The notes: generated by a model from the sequence alone, not told the origin. A stretch of DNA of 64,000 nucleotides from Hyphomicrobiales bacterium (GCA_900471525.1 UCEZ01000018.1:10038-74037); one strand, 5' to 3'; positions 10,622-20,215 are shown, numbered from the stretch's first letter. Translations and numbers: made by a program.

Positions 10622-12094
10622 TCAGCTGGCTGCCTTCAACTTCGTTGCTTCCTTTTCGGCGCGCAGCTCGTCGATCGAGCGAACCTCGCGGCGGGCAACG
10701 CCCTTCCAGTCGCGGGTCTTGACGGTTGCCTTGCTCAAACGCTCCTTGGCCGCGGGTACGGCATGGGCGTATTGCGGCAGCCACTCAGCCTGGGCGACGA
10801 CCATCTCGTCGACCATCTGCCAGACCTCTTCCGGCGTGCAGATGGCGCCGACCAATGGATCGTGCAGGACGGCGAGCTTCAGAAGGTCGATATCGCCGGA
10901 AATGGCGGCATGAACCGACATGCGCTGGACATTGATCGAGGAAATGCAGGTGGCGGCGCAGGCTTCAGGCAGCGTGATGCCTGCGACCATGTTGATGCCG
11001 AAGCGATCGACGAAGCCGGGCGACTCGATGATCGCGTCGGACGGCAAGTTGGTGATGACGCCGTTGTTCTTGACGTTGAAGTGGCCGCGATAGACCCGTC
11101 CGGTTTCCAGCGCTTCCAGGATATGGCTGGCATGTTCGTTGGAACGGCGGGCAGGATCGATCGGTTTTTCGGCGTCCTTGAGGAACTGCGGAAATTCGGT
11201 TTCGAACCAGTTACGGGTTTCGGTCGAGTAGCGCAGGTAGCCGCCGGTTTCGCCGTGGATCCAGTCGGACATATCGATCCAGCGGGTAATTTCCTCCGGC
11301 CGCTTGCGGTACCAGGGCAGGTACTCGGACAAATGGCCGTTGCTCTCGGTGGAATAGACGCCGAAGCGTTTCAGCACGTCGATACGCAGCTTTTCCTGCT
11401 GCGAGAAAACGGGATGCGCCTCGAACGCGGCGACCAGTTCGTCCTTGCCGATCTTGCGGCCCTTGACGCGCACATCCACGAACCAGGTCTGGTGGTTGAT
11501 GCCGGAGCAGATGTAGTCGAGTTCGCCATCCTTGGCGCCGAGGATTTCGGCGATCTGTTCGGCACCGTGCTGGACGCCGTGGCAAAGGCCGATCGTGTCG
11601 ACCTTGCCATATTCGATCGCGGCCCAGGTATTCATCGCCATCGGGTTTGCATAGTTGAGGAACTTCGCGCCGGGCTCGGCCAGCTCGCGGATGTCCTTGC
11701 AGAAATCGAGGATCACCGGGATGTTGCGCTGGCCATAGAGAATGCCGCCGGCGCAGATCGTATCGCCGACGCACTGGTCAACGCCGTATTTCAAGGGGAT
11801 GCGGATATCATCGGCATAGGCGTCGAGGCCGCCGACGCGCACGCAGCTGATGATGTAGCGCGCACCGGCGATCGCCTCGCGGCGATCGGTCGATGCAGTG
11901 ACCTTGGCCGGCAGGTTGTTGGCCTCAACGATCTTGTCGAGGATCGACTTGATCATGCCGAGATTGTGCTCGCTCAAATCGGTGAGCGCGAACTCCACAT
12001 CCCGGAATTCCGGCACGCAGAGAATATCGGTGAAGAGTTTCTTGGTGAAGCCGACGCTGCCGGCGCCAATAATGGCTATCTTGAAGCTACTCAT
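10622..12094 (-). CDS. agaL1: GH4 family NAD-dependent alpha-galactosidase (AgaL1-like)
   Basis: A 490-residue family GH4 hydrolase, first gene of the agp operon. The NAD fold starts IAIIGAGSVGF (residues 6-16); metal ligands are Cys171 in LCHGVQ and His201 in INHQTWF; Asn150 lies in NYANPMAMNTW. The ATG is preceded by GAGGACAGC; a start seven codons upstream lacks support. It is only distantly similar to the second GH4 gene of this cluster, so the pair is not a recent duplication and may split substrates (for example melibiose versus raffinose). Divergent from the AraC activator at 12286. Confidence 0.88.
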   Translation of the reverse strand: MSSFKIAIIGAGSVGFTKKLFTDILCVPEFRDVEFALTDLSEHNLGMIKSILDKIVEANNLPAKVTASTDRREAIAGARYIISCVRVGGLDAYADDIRIPLKYGVDQCVGDTICAGGILYGQRNIPVILDFCKDIRELAEPGAKFLNYANPMAMNTWAAIEYGKVDTIGLCHGVQHGAEQIAEILGAKDGELDYICSGINHQTWFVDVRVKGRKIGKDELVAAFEAHPVFSQQEKLRIDVLKRFGVYSTESNGHLSEYLPWYRKRPEEITRWIDMSDWIHGETGGYLRYSTETRNWFETEFPQFLKDAEKPIDPARRSNEHASHILEALETGRVYRGHFNVKNNGVITNLPSDAIIESPGFVDRFGINMVAGITLPEACAATCISSINVQRMSVHAAISGDIDLLKLAVLHDPLVGAICTPEEVWQMVDEMVVAQAEWLPQYAHAVPAAKERLSKATVKTRDWKGVARREVRSIDELRAEKEATKLKAAS

Positions 12095-12222
12095 GCTGTC
12101 CTCGTCGCTGGTCATTCGGCCGGGAAAAACGGACAGGGTAAAATCAATGCACGGGAAATTAGGCGCTCTGGCGCTTTCATCCTCCCAGCTCTCCCTGTCG
12201 ATGCCGCTCCAACCCGGTCATC

Positions 12223-12253
12223 TTGCTTTGTTGAGGTGCATTATGCGTATAAT
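12223..12253 (+). promoter_or_regulatory. Candidate promoter of agpT with AT palindrome
   Basis: A perfect -10 hexamer TATAAT (12248-12253) lies 32 bp before the agpT start, with TTGCTT (12223-12228) as a weak -35 at 19 bp. The -10 is part of ATTATGCGTATAAT (12240-12253), an inverted repeat that could be an operator shared with the divergent agaL1 promoter. Confidence 0.45.
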
Positions 12254-12285
12254 ACTCTTCGTCGCCAGAGAGGTATTGTGCTTTC

Positions 12286-13227
12286 ATGGGTAATTCTGTG
12301 CTGAAACAGTTGATCGAGAGTGGCCCCGTCATGCGGACGGTTTCGCTGCCGCGCGGACGCCATAGCCTGCACACCATGCCGACCAGCACGGGTTATGAGA
12401 TCCGCACGGATTCGACGTATGACTGGGATGGCCGCAAGCGGGGGCAAACGCCCTTTACGGTGCTGCAGCATACGATCGCGGGTGCCGGCAACCTGCGCTA
12501 TGAAAACCGCAACTACCGGGTCCGCGAGGGCGAGACTCTGCTCGTGCTCGTGCCACACAATCACCGCTACTGGCTGGAGCAGAACGGCCGCTGGGAGTTC
12601 TTCTGGATTTCGATGAACGGTGAGGAGGCGCTGCGCATCCACAAAGCCATTCTCTCGACGACCGGGCCGATCCTCAATCTCAAGCCCGAAACGATCGAGC
12701 GGCTGGCCGACTGCACTTTGAGGCTCATTTCAGGCGGTGCCGATGCACCGGGCAGCGCGTCTGCCATCGCCTACGAGGCGGCGATGGTGCTTTACGACGA
12801 TGTCTTCGGCTCGCATCCGGTCCTCAGTCAGGAATACCGGACGATGCAGCACGTCATCGATCATATCATTGCCAATCTGGAGCATCCGCTTCCTGTCGAG
12901 AAACTCGCCGAAGTCTCGGGCCTCAGCCGGGCGCATTTTTCGAGGGTCTTTGCCGCCAGCGAAGGCATGCCACCGGCCGAATTCGTGCTGCGCAGGAGGT
13001 TGCAACGGGCCACCAAGCTTTTGACGAAGGCGGCGGATCTATCGGTGAAGGAGGTCGCGGTGATGTCCGGCTTCGAGGACCCGAACTATTTCGCCAAGGT
13101 GTTCCGCCGCTATTTCGGCGCCAGCCCAACGGAATTCCGCACGACGGGCATGTATTCCAGCATCGCCACAAATGGACGCGCTTCGGCGGCGCCCGAGTCA
13201 CCTAGCTCCGGGTCGGCAGATCAGTAG
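12286..13227 (+). CDS. agpT: AraC-family activator of the alpha-galactoside cluster (AgpT-like)
   Basis: A 313-residue AraC-type regulator: N-terminal cupin-like sensor domain (residues about 20-110, with YRVREGETLLVLVPHNHRYW) and C-terminal double helix-turn-helix (LPVEKLAEVSGLSRAHFSRV, then VAVMSGFEDPNYFAKVFRR). It is transcribed divergently from agaL1 and the agp operon with a 191-bp intergenic region, matching agpT of Sinorhizobium, an AraC-like activator required for alpha-galactoside induction. The start shown is the first ATG; a second ATG at 12331 is possible. The last 7 bp overlap the convergent small gene that follows. Confidence 0.85.
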   Translation: MGNSVLKQLIESGPVMRTVSLPRGRHSLHTMPTSTGYEIRTDSTYDWDGRKRGQTPFTVLQHTIAGAGNLRYENRNYRVREGETLLVLVPHNHRYWLEQNGRWEFFWISMNGEEALRIHKAILSTTGPILNLKPETIERLADCTLRLISGGADAPGSASAIAYEAAMVLYDDVFGSHPVLSQEYRTMQHVIDHIIANLEHPLPVEKLAEVSGLSRAHFSRVFAASEGMPPAEFVLRRRLQRATKLLTKAADLSVKEVAVMSGFEDPNYFAKVFRRYFGASPTEFRTTGMYSSIATNGRASAAPESPSSGSADQ

Positions 13228-13397
13228 AAGAGATGCCAGGGGGTGAGAAACGCGCGGCTCAATTCCTGATCGCGCTGCTGTTCGAACTCGGTTGGTTCTT
13301 CGCGGCTCTGTTTCACGGGCATTTCAACACGGATGGCTTTTTCCTTCTTCGCCGGAGGCGTCAGGTAACCGAGGGTCATTCCACCGTGATAAAACAT
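13221..13397 (-). CDS. Small 58-residue charged protein of unknown function
   Basis: Not recognised. The minus strand encodes 58 residues starting MFYHGGMTLGYLTPPAKK and ending FLTPWHLFY. A GGAG ribosome-binding site sits nine bases before the ATG. The middle is hydrophilic and charged (KKEKAIRVEMPVKQSREEP, then a Glu/Gln-rich run), with no signal peptide or membrane segment. It fills the gap between agpT and the flavin reductase that would otherwise be empty, and its stop overlaps the convergent agpT end by 7 bp. A palindrome (13426-13439) lies 28 bp upstream. Reality is inferred from the RBS and the intact frame. Confidence 0.55.
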   Translation of the reverse strand: MFYHGGMTLGYLTPPAKKEKAIRVEMPVKQSREEPTEFEQQRDQELSRAFLTPWHLFY

Positions 13398-13425
13398 TCA
13401 GTTCTCCGCTGTTCCCGTGGATCTA

Positions 13426-13439
13426 TTAACGGTCGTTAA
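13426..13439. promoter_or_regulatory. Palindrome TTAACG-GT-CGTTAA
   Basis: Perfect six-base arms with a two-base spacer, 28 bp upstream of the 58-residue gene and in an AT-rich region that also precedes the flavin reductase. A candidate operator; the TTAA halves recall CtrA sites but the spacing is six rather than seven. Confidence 0.4.
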
Positions 13440-13666
13440 CACAATCCTGACACAATTGATCGTCCTGTCAATAGTCTATGAAATCTATGCCTTATTGCCG
13501 TCCGCGGCATTTCCGCAGCTTATAACAATCGCAGAATTCCGGGCCTTTCGGAAAATAATATAATCTATAAATTTTATCATGTATGGAAAAGCGATCCAGC
13601 TTCCGCGCCGTCCGCGGGCGTTCTTTGCTTGAGACGGGTGCGTCTTCCATGCGTAAATCGGGCACC

Positions 13667-14245
13667 ATGAATGATACGGCAAAAGAGTGGACCCGCATGA
13701 ATGTCGCTTTGAGAAATTCGATCGACCGGATCGCTCCGCAACGGGAGCATTCCTTTCCGCACGTGGCTGATGAAGACGCCTTGAAATCGGCCATGCGGCG
13801 GATGTCGGGCGGCGTGTCGGTCATCACAGCCGGTGTTGGCGACGAGCGCACCGGCGCAACGGTGACCTCGGCTACCGCGCTTTCCGTCGATCCGCCGACG
13901 ATGATCGTCAACATCAACCGCAGCTCTTCCAGCTGGCCGGTGATCAGCCGCTACGGGCATTTCTGCGTCAATATCCTCAGCGCCGATCAGCAGGATGTCG
14001 CCGATCGCTTTGCCGGAAAGGGTGGCTTGAAGGGGATCGAGCGCTACGACGGCGCCGAGTGGTTTACCCTGGCGAGCGGTGCGTCCGTGCTGCGCGGGGC
14101 GCTAGCCGGTATCGACTGCGAGGTCGATGAAGTGATCGAGCGGCATAGCCACGCGATCATTCTTGGCCGGGTGGTTTCCATCGTCGCAGGCGACGGCCAC
14201 TCGCTGGTCTACAGCAATGGTCGCTACGGCCGTTTTTCGCTCTAG
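13667..14245 (+). CDS. Flavin reductase-like FMN-binding protein
   Basis: About 192 residues of the flavin reductase (DIM6/NTAB, split-barrel) family, which bind FMN and supply reduced flavin to a partner oxygenase. Diagnostic parts are AMRRMSGGVSVITAG, then ATVTSATALSVDPPTMIVNI, then the SRYGHFCVNILSADQQDVADRFAG stretch, and a C-terminal LVYSNGRYGRF. Start is uncertain: in-frame ATGs exist at 13583, 13667 and 13697, none with a strong Shine-Dalgarno; 13667 was chosen as giving a usual N-terminal length. The stop overlaps the convergent FAD oxidoreductase by 4 bp. No oxygenase partner is adjacent. Confidence 0.82.
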   Translation: MNDTAKEWTRMNVALRNSIDRIAPQREHSFPHVADEDALKSAMRRMSGGVSVITAGVGDERTGATVTSATALSVDPPTMIVNINRSSSSWPVISRYGHFCVNILSADQQDVADRFAGKGGLKGIERYDGAEWFTLASGASVLRGALAGIDCEVDEVIERHSHAIILGRVVSIVAGDGHSLVYSNGRYGRFSL

Positions 14246-15369
14246 GTTTTGGAACGCAACGGGCTGAACTTCTCAGGATTAAGCGCCTGCGCCTTGAAGC
14301 CTTCCGGCTGAGGCCCGCCCGTCAGCAGGCTCGCCGCCAGGGCGCCGAGCGCCGGCGATGTCAGGATGCCGTAGCCGCCCTGCCCGGCCAGCCAGAAGAA
14401 ATCCGGGCGATCTGGACCAAAGCCGATCACGGGCAGCCTGTCGGGTGAGAAGCTGCGCATCCCGGCCCAGCTCTTGGCGACGCGGCGGACCGGAATGGTG
14501 GTTGCCTCCTCGACATAGTGCGCGGCCCAGGCGATATCGAGTTCCTCGGGCTGCACGTCGCCCGGCTCGCAAGGAGTAGCGTCGGCGGGACAAGCGAGCA
14601 GCCGCCCGGCATCGGGCTTCATGTAGAAATCCTCGTCGATCTCGTTGATCTCAGGCATGTCCGATACGTCGACACCTTCGGGAAGGTCGACCGTGATGGC
14701 AGTGCGCCGATGCGGCACGATGCCGAGCGGCTTGACGTCGAAAATTTCTGCGGTTGTATCGACCCAACCACCGGCGGCATTGACCACGGTTTTGGCACGT
14801 ACGGGGCTAGCCGATGTTTCGATGATCCAGGCTTGGCCATCATGGCTGGCTGACAAAACGCCGTGCCGCTCGCGGATTTCAGCACTATTCCGACGCGCGC
14901 CCTTCACGTAACCCTGCAGCAGGCTTTCGACCTCGATATCCCAGAAGTTGGGATCGTAAAACGCGGCTGCGGCATAGCCCGGCTTCAGGATCGGCACGCG
15001 CGCCAACAACTCTTCCTCGTTCAGCGGCTCAAGTTCCGGCGTGAAGGCAAGCTCGGATCGAAAAACCTCTTCCAGCCGCGAGGCCTTCTCCGCGGTGGCG
15101 ATCATCACGCCGCCACGCTGTTTGAGAAGCGAGATATCCGAAAATCCTTCGGGTGGGCTGTCGAAGAAATCCTTGGCAATCGCGGCAAGTGCGCAGACCT
15201 CGGGTGCGTTGTAGCGCAGCACGAATTCGGCAGCCGAACGGCCGGTGCTGTGGTAGCCGAGCGCCGTTTCGCGTTCGAGCACGATGACGGAGCGATGGGG
15301 GCTGAGGAAATAGGCCAGCGACAGGCCGGCGATGCCGCCGCCGATGATCGCCACGTCGAATGTCTGCAT
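14242..15369 (-). CDS. FAD-dependent oxidoreductase (DAO / glycine-oxidase type)
   Basis: A 375-residue flavoenzyme of the D-amino-acid oxidase/dehydrogenase superfamily, oxidising an amine substrate. The FAD-binding motif VAIIGGGIAGLSLAYFL starts at residue 6, followed by VIVLERE and the HSTGRSAAEF flavin-site segment; the C-terminal second FAD contact is the GQGGYGILTSPALG stretch. No signal peptide. It lies downstream of a LysR regulator and an M24 peptidase on the same strand. Substrate unknown. Confidence 0.82.
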   Translation of the reverse strand: MQTFDVAIIGGGIAGLSLAYFLSPHRSVIVLERETALGYHSTGRSAAEFVLRYNAPEVCALAAIAKDFFDSPPEGFSDISLLKQRGGVMIATAEKASRLEEVFRSELAFTPELEPLNEEELLARVPILKPGYAAAAFYDPNFWDIEVESLLQGYVKGARRNSAEIRERHGVLSASHDGQAWIIETSASPVRAKTVVNAAGGWVDTTAEIFDVKPLGIVPHRRTAITVDLPEGVDVSDMPEINEIDEDFYMKPDAGRLLACPADATPCEPGDVQPEELDIAWAAHYVEEATTIPVRRVAKSWAGMRSFSPDRLPVIGFGPDRPDFFWLAGQGGYGILTSPALGALAASLLTGGPQPEGFKAQALNPEKFSPLRSKT

Positions 15370-15474
15370 GTCCAGCCCTGCTCTTTAAGGTGTCTGCGCG
15401 ATCCCGTTCACGCGCAAGCCAGACCCTAGAGGGCGGTGCCTCAATGTTCAAATTTATAGTCTCGAAGCTGACTA

Positions 15475-16431
15475 TCAGGCAGATTGATGCTCTGCGGCGT
15501 GGTTCAGCGGCTCCGTGTCTGCGACATGCCGGAGGAAGGCGGCTTCCGCCGGATTGAGGATGGCATTGGGGTTGGATATGCGAAACACATCTGTCGTCGG
15601 CAGGAGATCGTAGGGCGGCAATTGCCAGAGATCGCCCGCCGCTAGGCCGGATGCGGCCAGATGGTCCGGGACCATGCCGATGCCGATATTGGCGGCGATC
15701 AGGCGCAGCACCTCCTCGACATTGCAGGATACGGCCCGAACCTGCTGGCCGAAGGAACCTATGGCGCGCACGGCGGTGATGGCATTCATGTGCTGGCCGC
15801 CGAGAACATCGGCGATGAAAGCGATGTAGGGATCGCCGCGCAGGTCGTTCAGGGCGGCGCCTTTGACGCCAAACAGCCGGTGACCGCGCCCGCAATAGAG
15901 CCCGTATTGCTCGCGGATATGGAAAGCCTTGGTCAGCGCATCGGGGATATTGCCGTCGCACAGGCCGATGGTGGCGATATTGCGCTCCACGGCGCTGATG
16001 ACGCTGACGGTGGTTTCGACCGTGACGCTGAGCGTTACCTTCGGGTGCAAGCGAAAGAAGCTTTCGAGCTTCCGATCCCAGGCCGGATTGTCCGCGTGGC
16101 TGACGGAATGGATGCTGACATGGCCGGTCACGTCCTCGCCGGCGGTTTCCAGCGCGTTCGGCAGTCGGACGACGGCGGCGAAGATGTCGCGGCATTGGCG
16201 GTGCAGTTTTTCGCCGGCTTCCGTCAGGTCAAAGCGGCCCGGGCGACGGTCGATCAGTTTCTGGCCGACGGTCTGTTCCAGGCGCTTCAAGGCCATGCTG
16301 ACGGCGGGCTGCTGCAAAAGCAACCGGTTGGCCGCTGCCGTGATGCTGCCTTCCTCGACCACGACGACAAAGGTGCGCAGAAGGTTCCAGTCGAGATTGT
16401 GGGCGAAGCGTTCGAGGCGATTGTCTGGCAT
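15475..16431 (-). CDS. LysR-family transcriptional regulator
   Basis: A 318-residue LysR-type regulator: N-terminal winged helix-turn-helix in WNLLRTFVVVVEEGSITAAA and LLLQQPAVSMALKRLEQTVG, followed by the periplasmic-binding-protein-like effector domain. It starts 12 bp after the M24 peptidase stop, so it is in that operon rather than divergent from it. gcdH lies further upstream on the opposite strand, and LysR regulators (GcdR) control gcdH in pseudomonads, so it might also act there; this is inference. Confidence 0.87.
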   Translation of the reverse strand: MPDNRLERFAHNLDWNLLRTFVVVVEEGSITAAANRLLLQQPAVSMALKRLEQTVGQKLIDRRPGRFDLTEAGEKLHRQCRDIFAAVVRLPNALETAGEDVTGHVSIHSVSHADNPAWDRKLESFFRLHPKVTLSVTVETTVSVISAVERNIATIGLCDGNIPDALTKAFHIREQYGLYCGRGHRLFGVKGAALNDLRGDPYIAFIADVLGGQHMNAITAVRAIGSFGQQVRAVSCNVEEVLRLIAANIGIGMVPDHLAASGLAAGDLWQLPPYDLLPTTDVFRISNPNAILNPAEAAFLRHVADTEPLNHAAEHQSA

Positions 16432-16443
16432 GGAAAACCGGTC

Positions 16444-17691
16444 TCAGAGGGAGATGAGGCCGGAGGGTAGCCGGTTCATGACCTCATGACCATCGGCGGT
16501 GATCAGCAACTGGTTTTCGATGATCATGCCACCGACGCCATCGACATACCAAGGGGTTTCGAAAGCGAGCACCATGCCGGGCGCGATGATGACATCCGAT
16601 TGCCGCGACAGGAACGGCCATTCCTCGCTGCCGAGGCCGGCACCCAGCCCGTGGCCGAAATGACCGCGCGTGTAGCCGGGAAAACCGGCCTTGGCCATGG
16701 CTTCGGTGGTTACCCTGTGCACCTCGCTCATGGCGATGCCGGGTCTCAGGAGCGGGAGGCCCGCATCGTAGGCGGCTTGAAGGGCGTCGAACAGGCGAGC
16801 CTGAAGAGGCGATGGATGGCCGCAGACGAAGGTGCGGCCGGTGTCGGATGTATAGCCGGCGATCAAACAGCCGACATCGACCTTGATCAGATCGCCCCGT
16901 TCGATCACGCCACCTTTCGTCCATGGGTTCTGGCCGACCGAGACATATTCCCAAAGCCCGGTGAGGTTTTGGACATTGCGCCGTGACGCCTCGGCTCGAA
17001 CGCCCTTTTCCCAGGCTGCCGCAAGCGCATCGCGGCTGACGCCGACGTCGATCGTTTCGCGCAGGGTGACGATACCGGCTTCGGCAAGCTCGACGGCGGT
17101 GCGCAGATGGCTGATCTCCGTGGGGGACTTGATCATCTTCAATCGCCGGACCAGATCGGATGCGTCAAGAAGTTCAGTGTTGGGCAAGGCGTCGGAAAGC
17201 AAGCGGAAGTCGGTGACCGAGAGACCGTCGAACTCGATGCCGATCCGACCTTTGTCCAACCTCTTTTCAGCAAGAAGCTCCCTGGCCAGGCGGAATCCGC
17301 TGGCGGCGTCAAATGTCTCCGGCCGCTGGAAGCCCGCGGGACGCCCCTGTCTTGTCCACGCGGCATGTATCAGATCTTCCGGCGAAAGCGTTTCGGCGTC
17401 CATGTCCCTGATGTCGCCGGTCTCCACCCAGATCGGATTGATGCGGATATCCGTGATCGTGCTGGAGGCGCGGAAGGCGGCCTCGAAAAGGTCGGTGACA
17501 ACGGCGCTTCCGGTCAGTGCCGGATCGGCCGGTACGACCGCCGCAACGGCGCCTGCGCGCCGCCACATGGTGGCGACACCGGCCGGTGCGCCTGTTGCAT
17601 AGGTAAAGCTTTCCGGCGACAGCAGCAGGAGGGCATCGAGACCCACGGTCTCCATCAACTGCGATGCGCGCGTCCTGTCGAGGTGAGCCAT
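16444..17691 (-). CDS. M24 family metallopeptidase (Xaa-Pro aminopeptidase-like)
   Basis: A 415-residue member of the creatinase/prolidase (pita-bread) family. The five metal ligands are all visible: the two Asp in KVDVGCL and YTSDTGRTF, His in RGHFGHGLG, Glu in LAFETPWY and Glu in MIIENQLLIT, so it should be an active hydrolase rather than a degenerate one. The ATG is preceded by AGGGAAACAGC; a 47-codon longer version was rejected. It is divergent from gcdH across 139 bp and heads a unit with a LysR regulator and an FAD oxidoreductase. Substrate could be a proline dipeptide or a creatine/ectoine-like amide. Confidence 0.83.
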   Translation of the reverse strand: MAHLDRTRASQLMETVGLDALLLLSPESFTYATGAPAGVATMWRRAGAVAAVVPADPALTGSAVVTDLFEAAFRASSTITDIRINPIWVETGDIRDMDAETLSPEDLIHAAWTRQGRPAGFQRPETFDAASGFRLARELLAEKRLDKGRIGIEFDGLSVTDFRLLSDALPNTELLDASDLVRRLKMIKSPTEISHLRTAVELAEAGIVTLRETIDVGVSRDALAAAWEKGVRAEASRRNVQNLTGLWEYVSVGQNPWTKGGVIERGDLIKVDVGCLIAGYTSDTGRTFVCGHPSPLQARLFDALQAAYDAGLPLLRPGIAMSEVHRVTTEAMAKAGFPGYTRGHFGHGLGAGLGSEEWPFLSRQSDVIIAPGMVLAFETPWYVDGVGGMIIENQLLITADGHEVMNRLPSGLISL

Positions 17692-17779
17692 GCTGTTTCC
17701 CTGTCCTGTGGCCTCAGCGTCTCGCTGGCCGCCATTCCCGCCGCGCATGAGGCAGTGCCGCATTTTCGTTTGTATCGCC

Positions 17780-17804
17780 CTGCCCGGCTTGCCATAACGG
17801 GCAG
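17780..17804. promoter_or_regulatory. Inverted repeat upstream of gcdH
   Basis: CTGCCCG and CGGGCAG are separated by 11 bases, 26 bp before the gcdH start in the divergent M24/gcdH intergenic region. The geometry suits a dimeric regulator site or a leader hairpin. Confidence 0.4.
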
Positions 17805-17830
17805 AAGAAGGAAAGTGACGGGAGGAAGAC

Positions 17831-19018
17831 ATGGCTGCAAGACAGGAATTCCAGTGGGACGATCCGTTTCTGCTGGACGATCAGCTTTCCGAGGACGAGC
17901 GGATGATCCGCGATACGGCCCGCGCCTACGCGCAGGAAAAGCTGCAGCCACGCGTGATCGATGCCTACCGCAATGAGACGACCGATCCCTCGATCTTTCG
18001 CGAGATGGGCGATCTCGGCCTGCTTGGCGTCACGGTTCCGGATACCTATGGCGGTGTCGGCGCGTCCTACGTGGCCTACGGTCTGGTTGCCCGCGAAGTC
18101 GAACGGGTCGATTCGGGCTATCGCTCGATGATGAGCGTCCAATCCTCGCTAGTGATCTACCCGATCCATGCCTATGGCTCGGAAGAACAGCGCCAGAAAT
18201 ACCTGCCAAAGCTGATCAGCGGTGAATTCATCGGCTGCTTCGGCCTGACGGAGCCGGATGCCGGCTCAGATCCCGGTGGCATGAAGACGCGGGCGGTGAA
18301 GACCGACGGCGGCTACCGGTTGAGCGGCTCGAAAATGTGGATTTCCAACGCGCCGATTGCCGACGTTTTCGTCGTCTGGGCGAAATCCGAGGCGCACGGC
18401 AATGCCATTCGCGGCTTCGTGCTGGAAAAGGGAATGAAGGGCCTCTCTGCGCCCAAGATCGGCGGCAAGCTGTCGCTACGCGCCTCGATCACCGGCGAAA
18501 TCGTGCTCGACAATGTCGAGGTCGGTGAAGACGCGTTGTTGCCGAATGTCGAGGGGCTGAAGGGTCCGTTCGGCTGCCTCAACCGCGCCCGCTACGGCAT
18601 TTCCTGGGGTGCGCTCGGTGCTGCGGAATTCTGCTGGCATGCGGCTCGGCAATACGGGCTCGACCGCAAGCAGTTCGGCAAGCCGCTGGCGCAGACGCAA
18701 CTATTCCAGAAGAAGCTCGCCGACATGCAGACGGAAATCACGCTCGGGCTTCAGGCGTCGCTCCGTGTTGGCCAATTGATGGATGCAGGCCGGATGGCGC
18801 CGGAGATGATCTCGATCGTCAAGCGCAACAATTGCGGCAAGGCGCTGGATATCGCCCGAGCTGCGCGTGACATGCACGGCGGCAACGGTATCTCCGAGGA
18901 CTATCAGGTGATGCGCCACATGATGAATCTGGAAACGGTCAATACCTATGAGGGCACCCATGACGTGCACGCCCTGATCCTCGGCCGCGCCCAGACCGGG
19001 CTGCAGGCCTTCTTCTGA
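17831..19018 (+). CDS. gcdH: Glutaryl-CoA dehydrogenase
   Basis: A 395-residue acyl-CoA dehydrogenase that oxidises and decarboxylates glutaryl-CoA to crotonyl-CoA with FAD. The match to known glutaryl-CoA dehydrogenases is close: [18 protein letters not shown] contains Arg98, the residue that holds the distal carboxylate, and [15 protein letters not shown] contains the catalytic base Glu374. FAD/substrate motifs [12 protein letters not shown] and [18 protein letters not shown] are intact. GGGAGGAAGAC precedes the ATG. It is followed after 8 bp by a class III CoA-transferase, the expected partner making glutaryl-CoA. Confidence 0.93.
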   Translation: MAARQEFQWDDPFLLDDQLSEDERMIRDTARAYAQEKLQPRVIDAYRNETTDPSIFREMGDLGLLGVTVPDTYGGVGASYVAYGLVAREVERVDSGYRSMMSVQSSLVIYPIHAYGSEEQRQKYLPKLISGEFIGCFGLTEPDAGSDPGGMKTRAVKTDGGYRLSGSKMWISNAPIADVFVVWAKSEAHGNAIRGFVLEKGMKGLSAPKIGGKLSLRASITGEIVLDNVEVGEDALLPNVEGLKGPFGCLNRARYGISWGALGAAEFCWHAARQYGLDRKQFGKPLAQTQLFQKKLADMQTEITLGLQASLRVGQLMDAGRMAPEMISIVKRNNCGKALDIARAARDMHGGNGISEDYQVMRHMMNLETVNTYEGTHDVHALILGRAQTGLQAFF

Positions 19019-19026
19019 GCGCCGGC

Positions 19027-20199
19027 ATGGAAACGCCGCTGAAGGGCCTGAAGGTTCTCGAGCTTGCCCGCATCCTGGCAGGCCCCTGGATCGGCCAGAC
19101 GCTGGCCGATCTCGGCGCCGATGTCATCAAGGTTGAAAGCCCGGCCGGCGACGACACCCGCACCTGGGGGCCGCCCTTTGTCGAGGGGGAGGACGGCGGT
19201 CATCTCGACGCGGCCTATTTTCATGCCTGTAATCGCGGCAAGCGGTCGGTCGTCCTCGACTTCACCACCGAGGAAGGACAGGAGGCCGTGCGCCGGCTGG
19301 CGGCGCAGTCGGATGTGCTGCTGGAGAATTTCAAGGTCGGCGGCCTGGCGAAATACGGGCTCGATTATGAGAACCTGAAGAAGATCAATCCACGCCTGAT
19401 CTATTGCTCGGTTACCGGCTTCGGCCAGGACGGGCCCTATGCCCATCGCGCCGGCTACGATTATATCATCCAGGGCATGAGCGGGATCATGGACCTGACC
19501 GGCGATCCGGACGGCGAGCCGCAGAAGATCGGCGTCGCCTTTGCCGATATCTTTACCGGACTTTATGGCGTCATCGCCATCCAGGCGGCGCTTCACATGC
19601 GCGAGCGGACTGGCGAGGGGCAGCAGGTCGACATGTCGTTGCTCGACAGCATGACCGGGGTTCTGGCCAACCAGGCGCTGAATTTCCTCGTCTCGGGACA
19701 GTCGCCCCGTCGCCTCGGCAACGCGCATCCGAACATTGCACCCTATCAGGTGTTTCCGGTCTCCGACGGCCACCTGATCGTCGCTGTCGGCAACGACCGG
19801 CAGTTCGTGAAGTTCTGCGCGCTGCTCGGACTTGACGAATTGGCGACGGACCCGCGTTATCTGACCAATGCCGGCCGGGTAAAACATCGCGACAGCCTGA
19901 CGCCGGAACTGACCGCGCGGACGCTGAATTTCAACCGCGACACGCTGCTTGCCATGCTGGAAGCCGCCGGCGTGCCGGGCGGGCCGATCAATACGGTCGC
20001 CGATGTGTTCTCAGATCCGCAGATCATCCATCGCGGCATGCGGGTCGATACGCCCCATACCGGCGCGGCTTCGGGAACAGCGCCGGGAGTGCGCACGCCC
20101 ATTCAGTTTTCGGATGCCGAGCTTGCCCTGAATCGCGGCGCGCCAAGGCTTGGCGAACACACGGACGAGGTGTTGGCAGAAATCGGGATGAAGCGCTGA
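19027..20199 (+). CDS. Class III CoA-transferase (CaiB/BaiF family), probably glutarate-CoA transferase
   Basis: A 390-residue family III CoA-transferase. The N-terminal LKVLELARILAGPWIGQTLADLGADVIKVE pattern is classic for the family, and the catalytic aspartate is Asp174 in VAFADIFTGLYG. Co-transcription with gcdH suggests it moves CoA from succinyl-CoA or another donor to glutarate, as the mammalian SUGCT enzyme does. It converges on the davD-like gene with a 16-bp gap. Donor and acceptor are inferred from context. Confidence 0.85.
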   Translation: METPLKGLKVLELARILAGPWIGQTLADLGADVIKVESPAGDDTRTWGPPFVEGEDGGHLDAAYFHACNRGKRSVVLDFTTEEGQEAVRRLAAQSDVLLENFKVGGLAKYGLDYENLKKINPRLIYCSVTGFGQDGPYAHRAGYDYIIQGMSGIMDLTGDPDGEPQKIGVAFADIFTGLYGVIAIQAALHMRERTGEGQQVDMSLLDSMTGVLANQALNFLVSGQSPRRLGNAHPNIAPYQVFPVSDGHLIVAVGNDRQFVKFCALLGLDELATDPRYLTNAGRVKHRDSLTPELTARTLNFNRDTLLAMLEAAGVPGGPINTVADVFSDPQIIHRGMRVDTPHTGAASGTAPGVRTPIQFSDAELALNRGAPRLGEHTDEVLAEIGMKR

Positions 20200-20215
20200 C
20201 GGACCTGCTTGGGGA

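Noticed and set aside
10427-12304. Long plus-strand open frame of about 625 codons opposite agaL1
   Set aside because: It is the antisense frame of a GC-rich gene, with no family features; the minus-strand GH4 has all its motifs.
13426-13439. CtrA binding site
   Set aside because: TTAA halves are six bases apart; the CtrA consensus needs seven.
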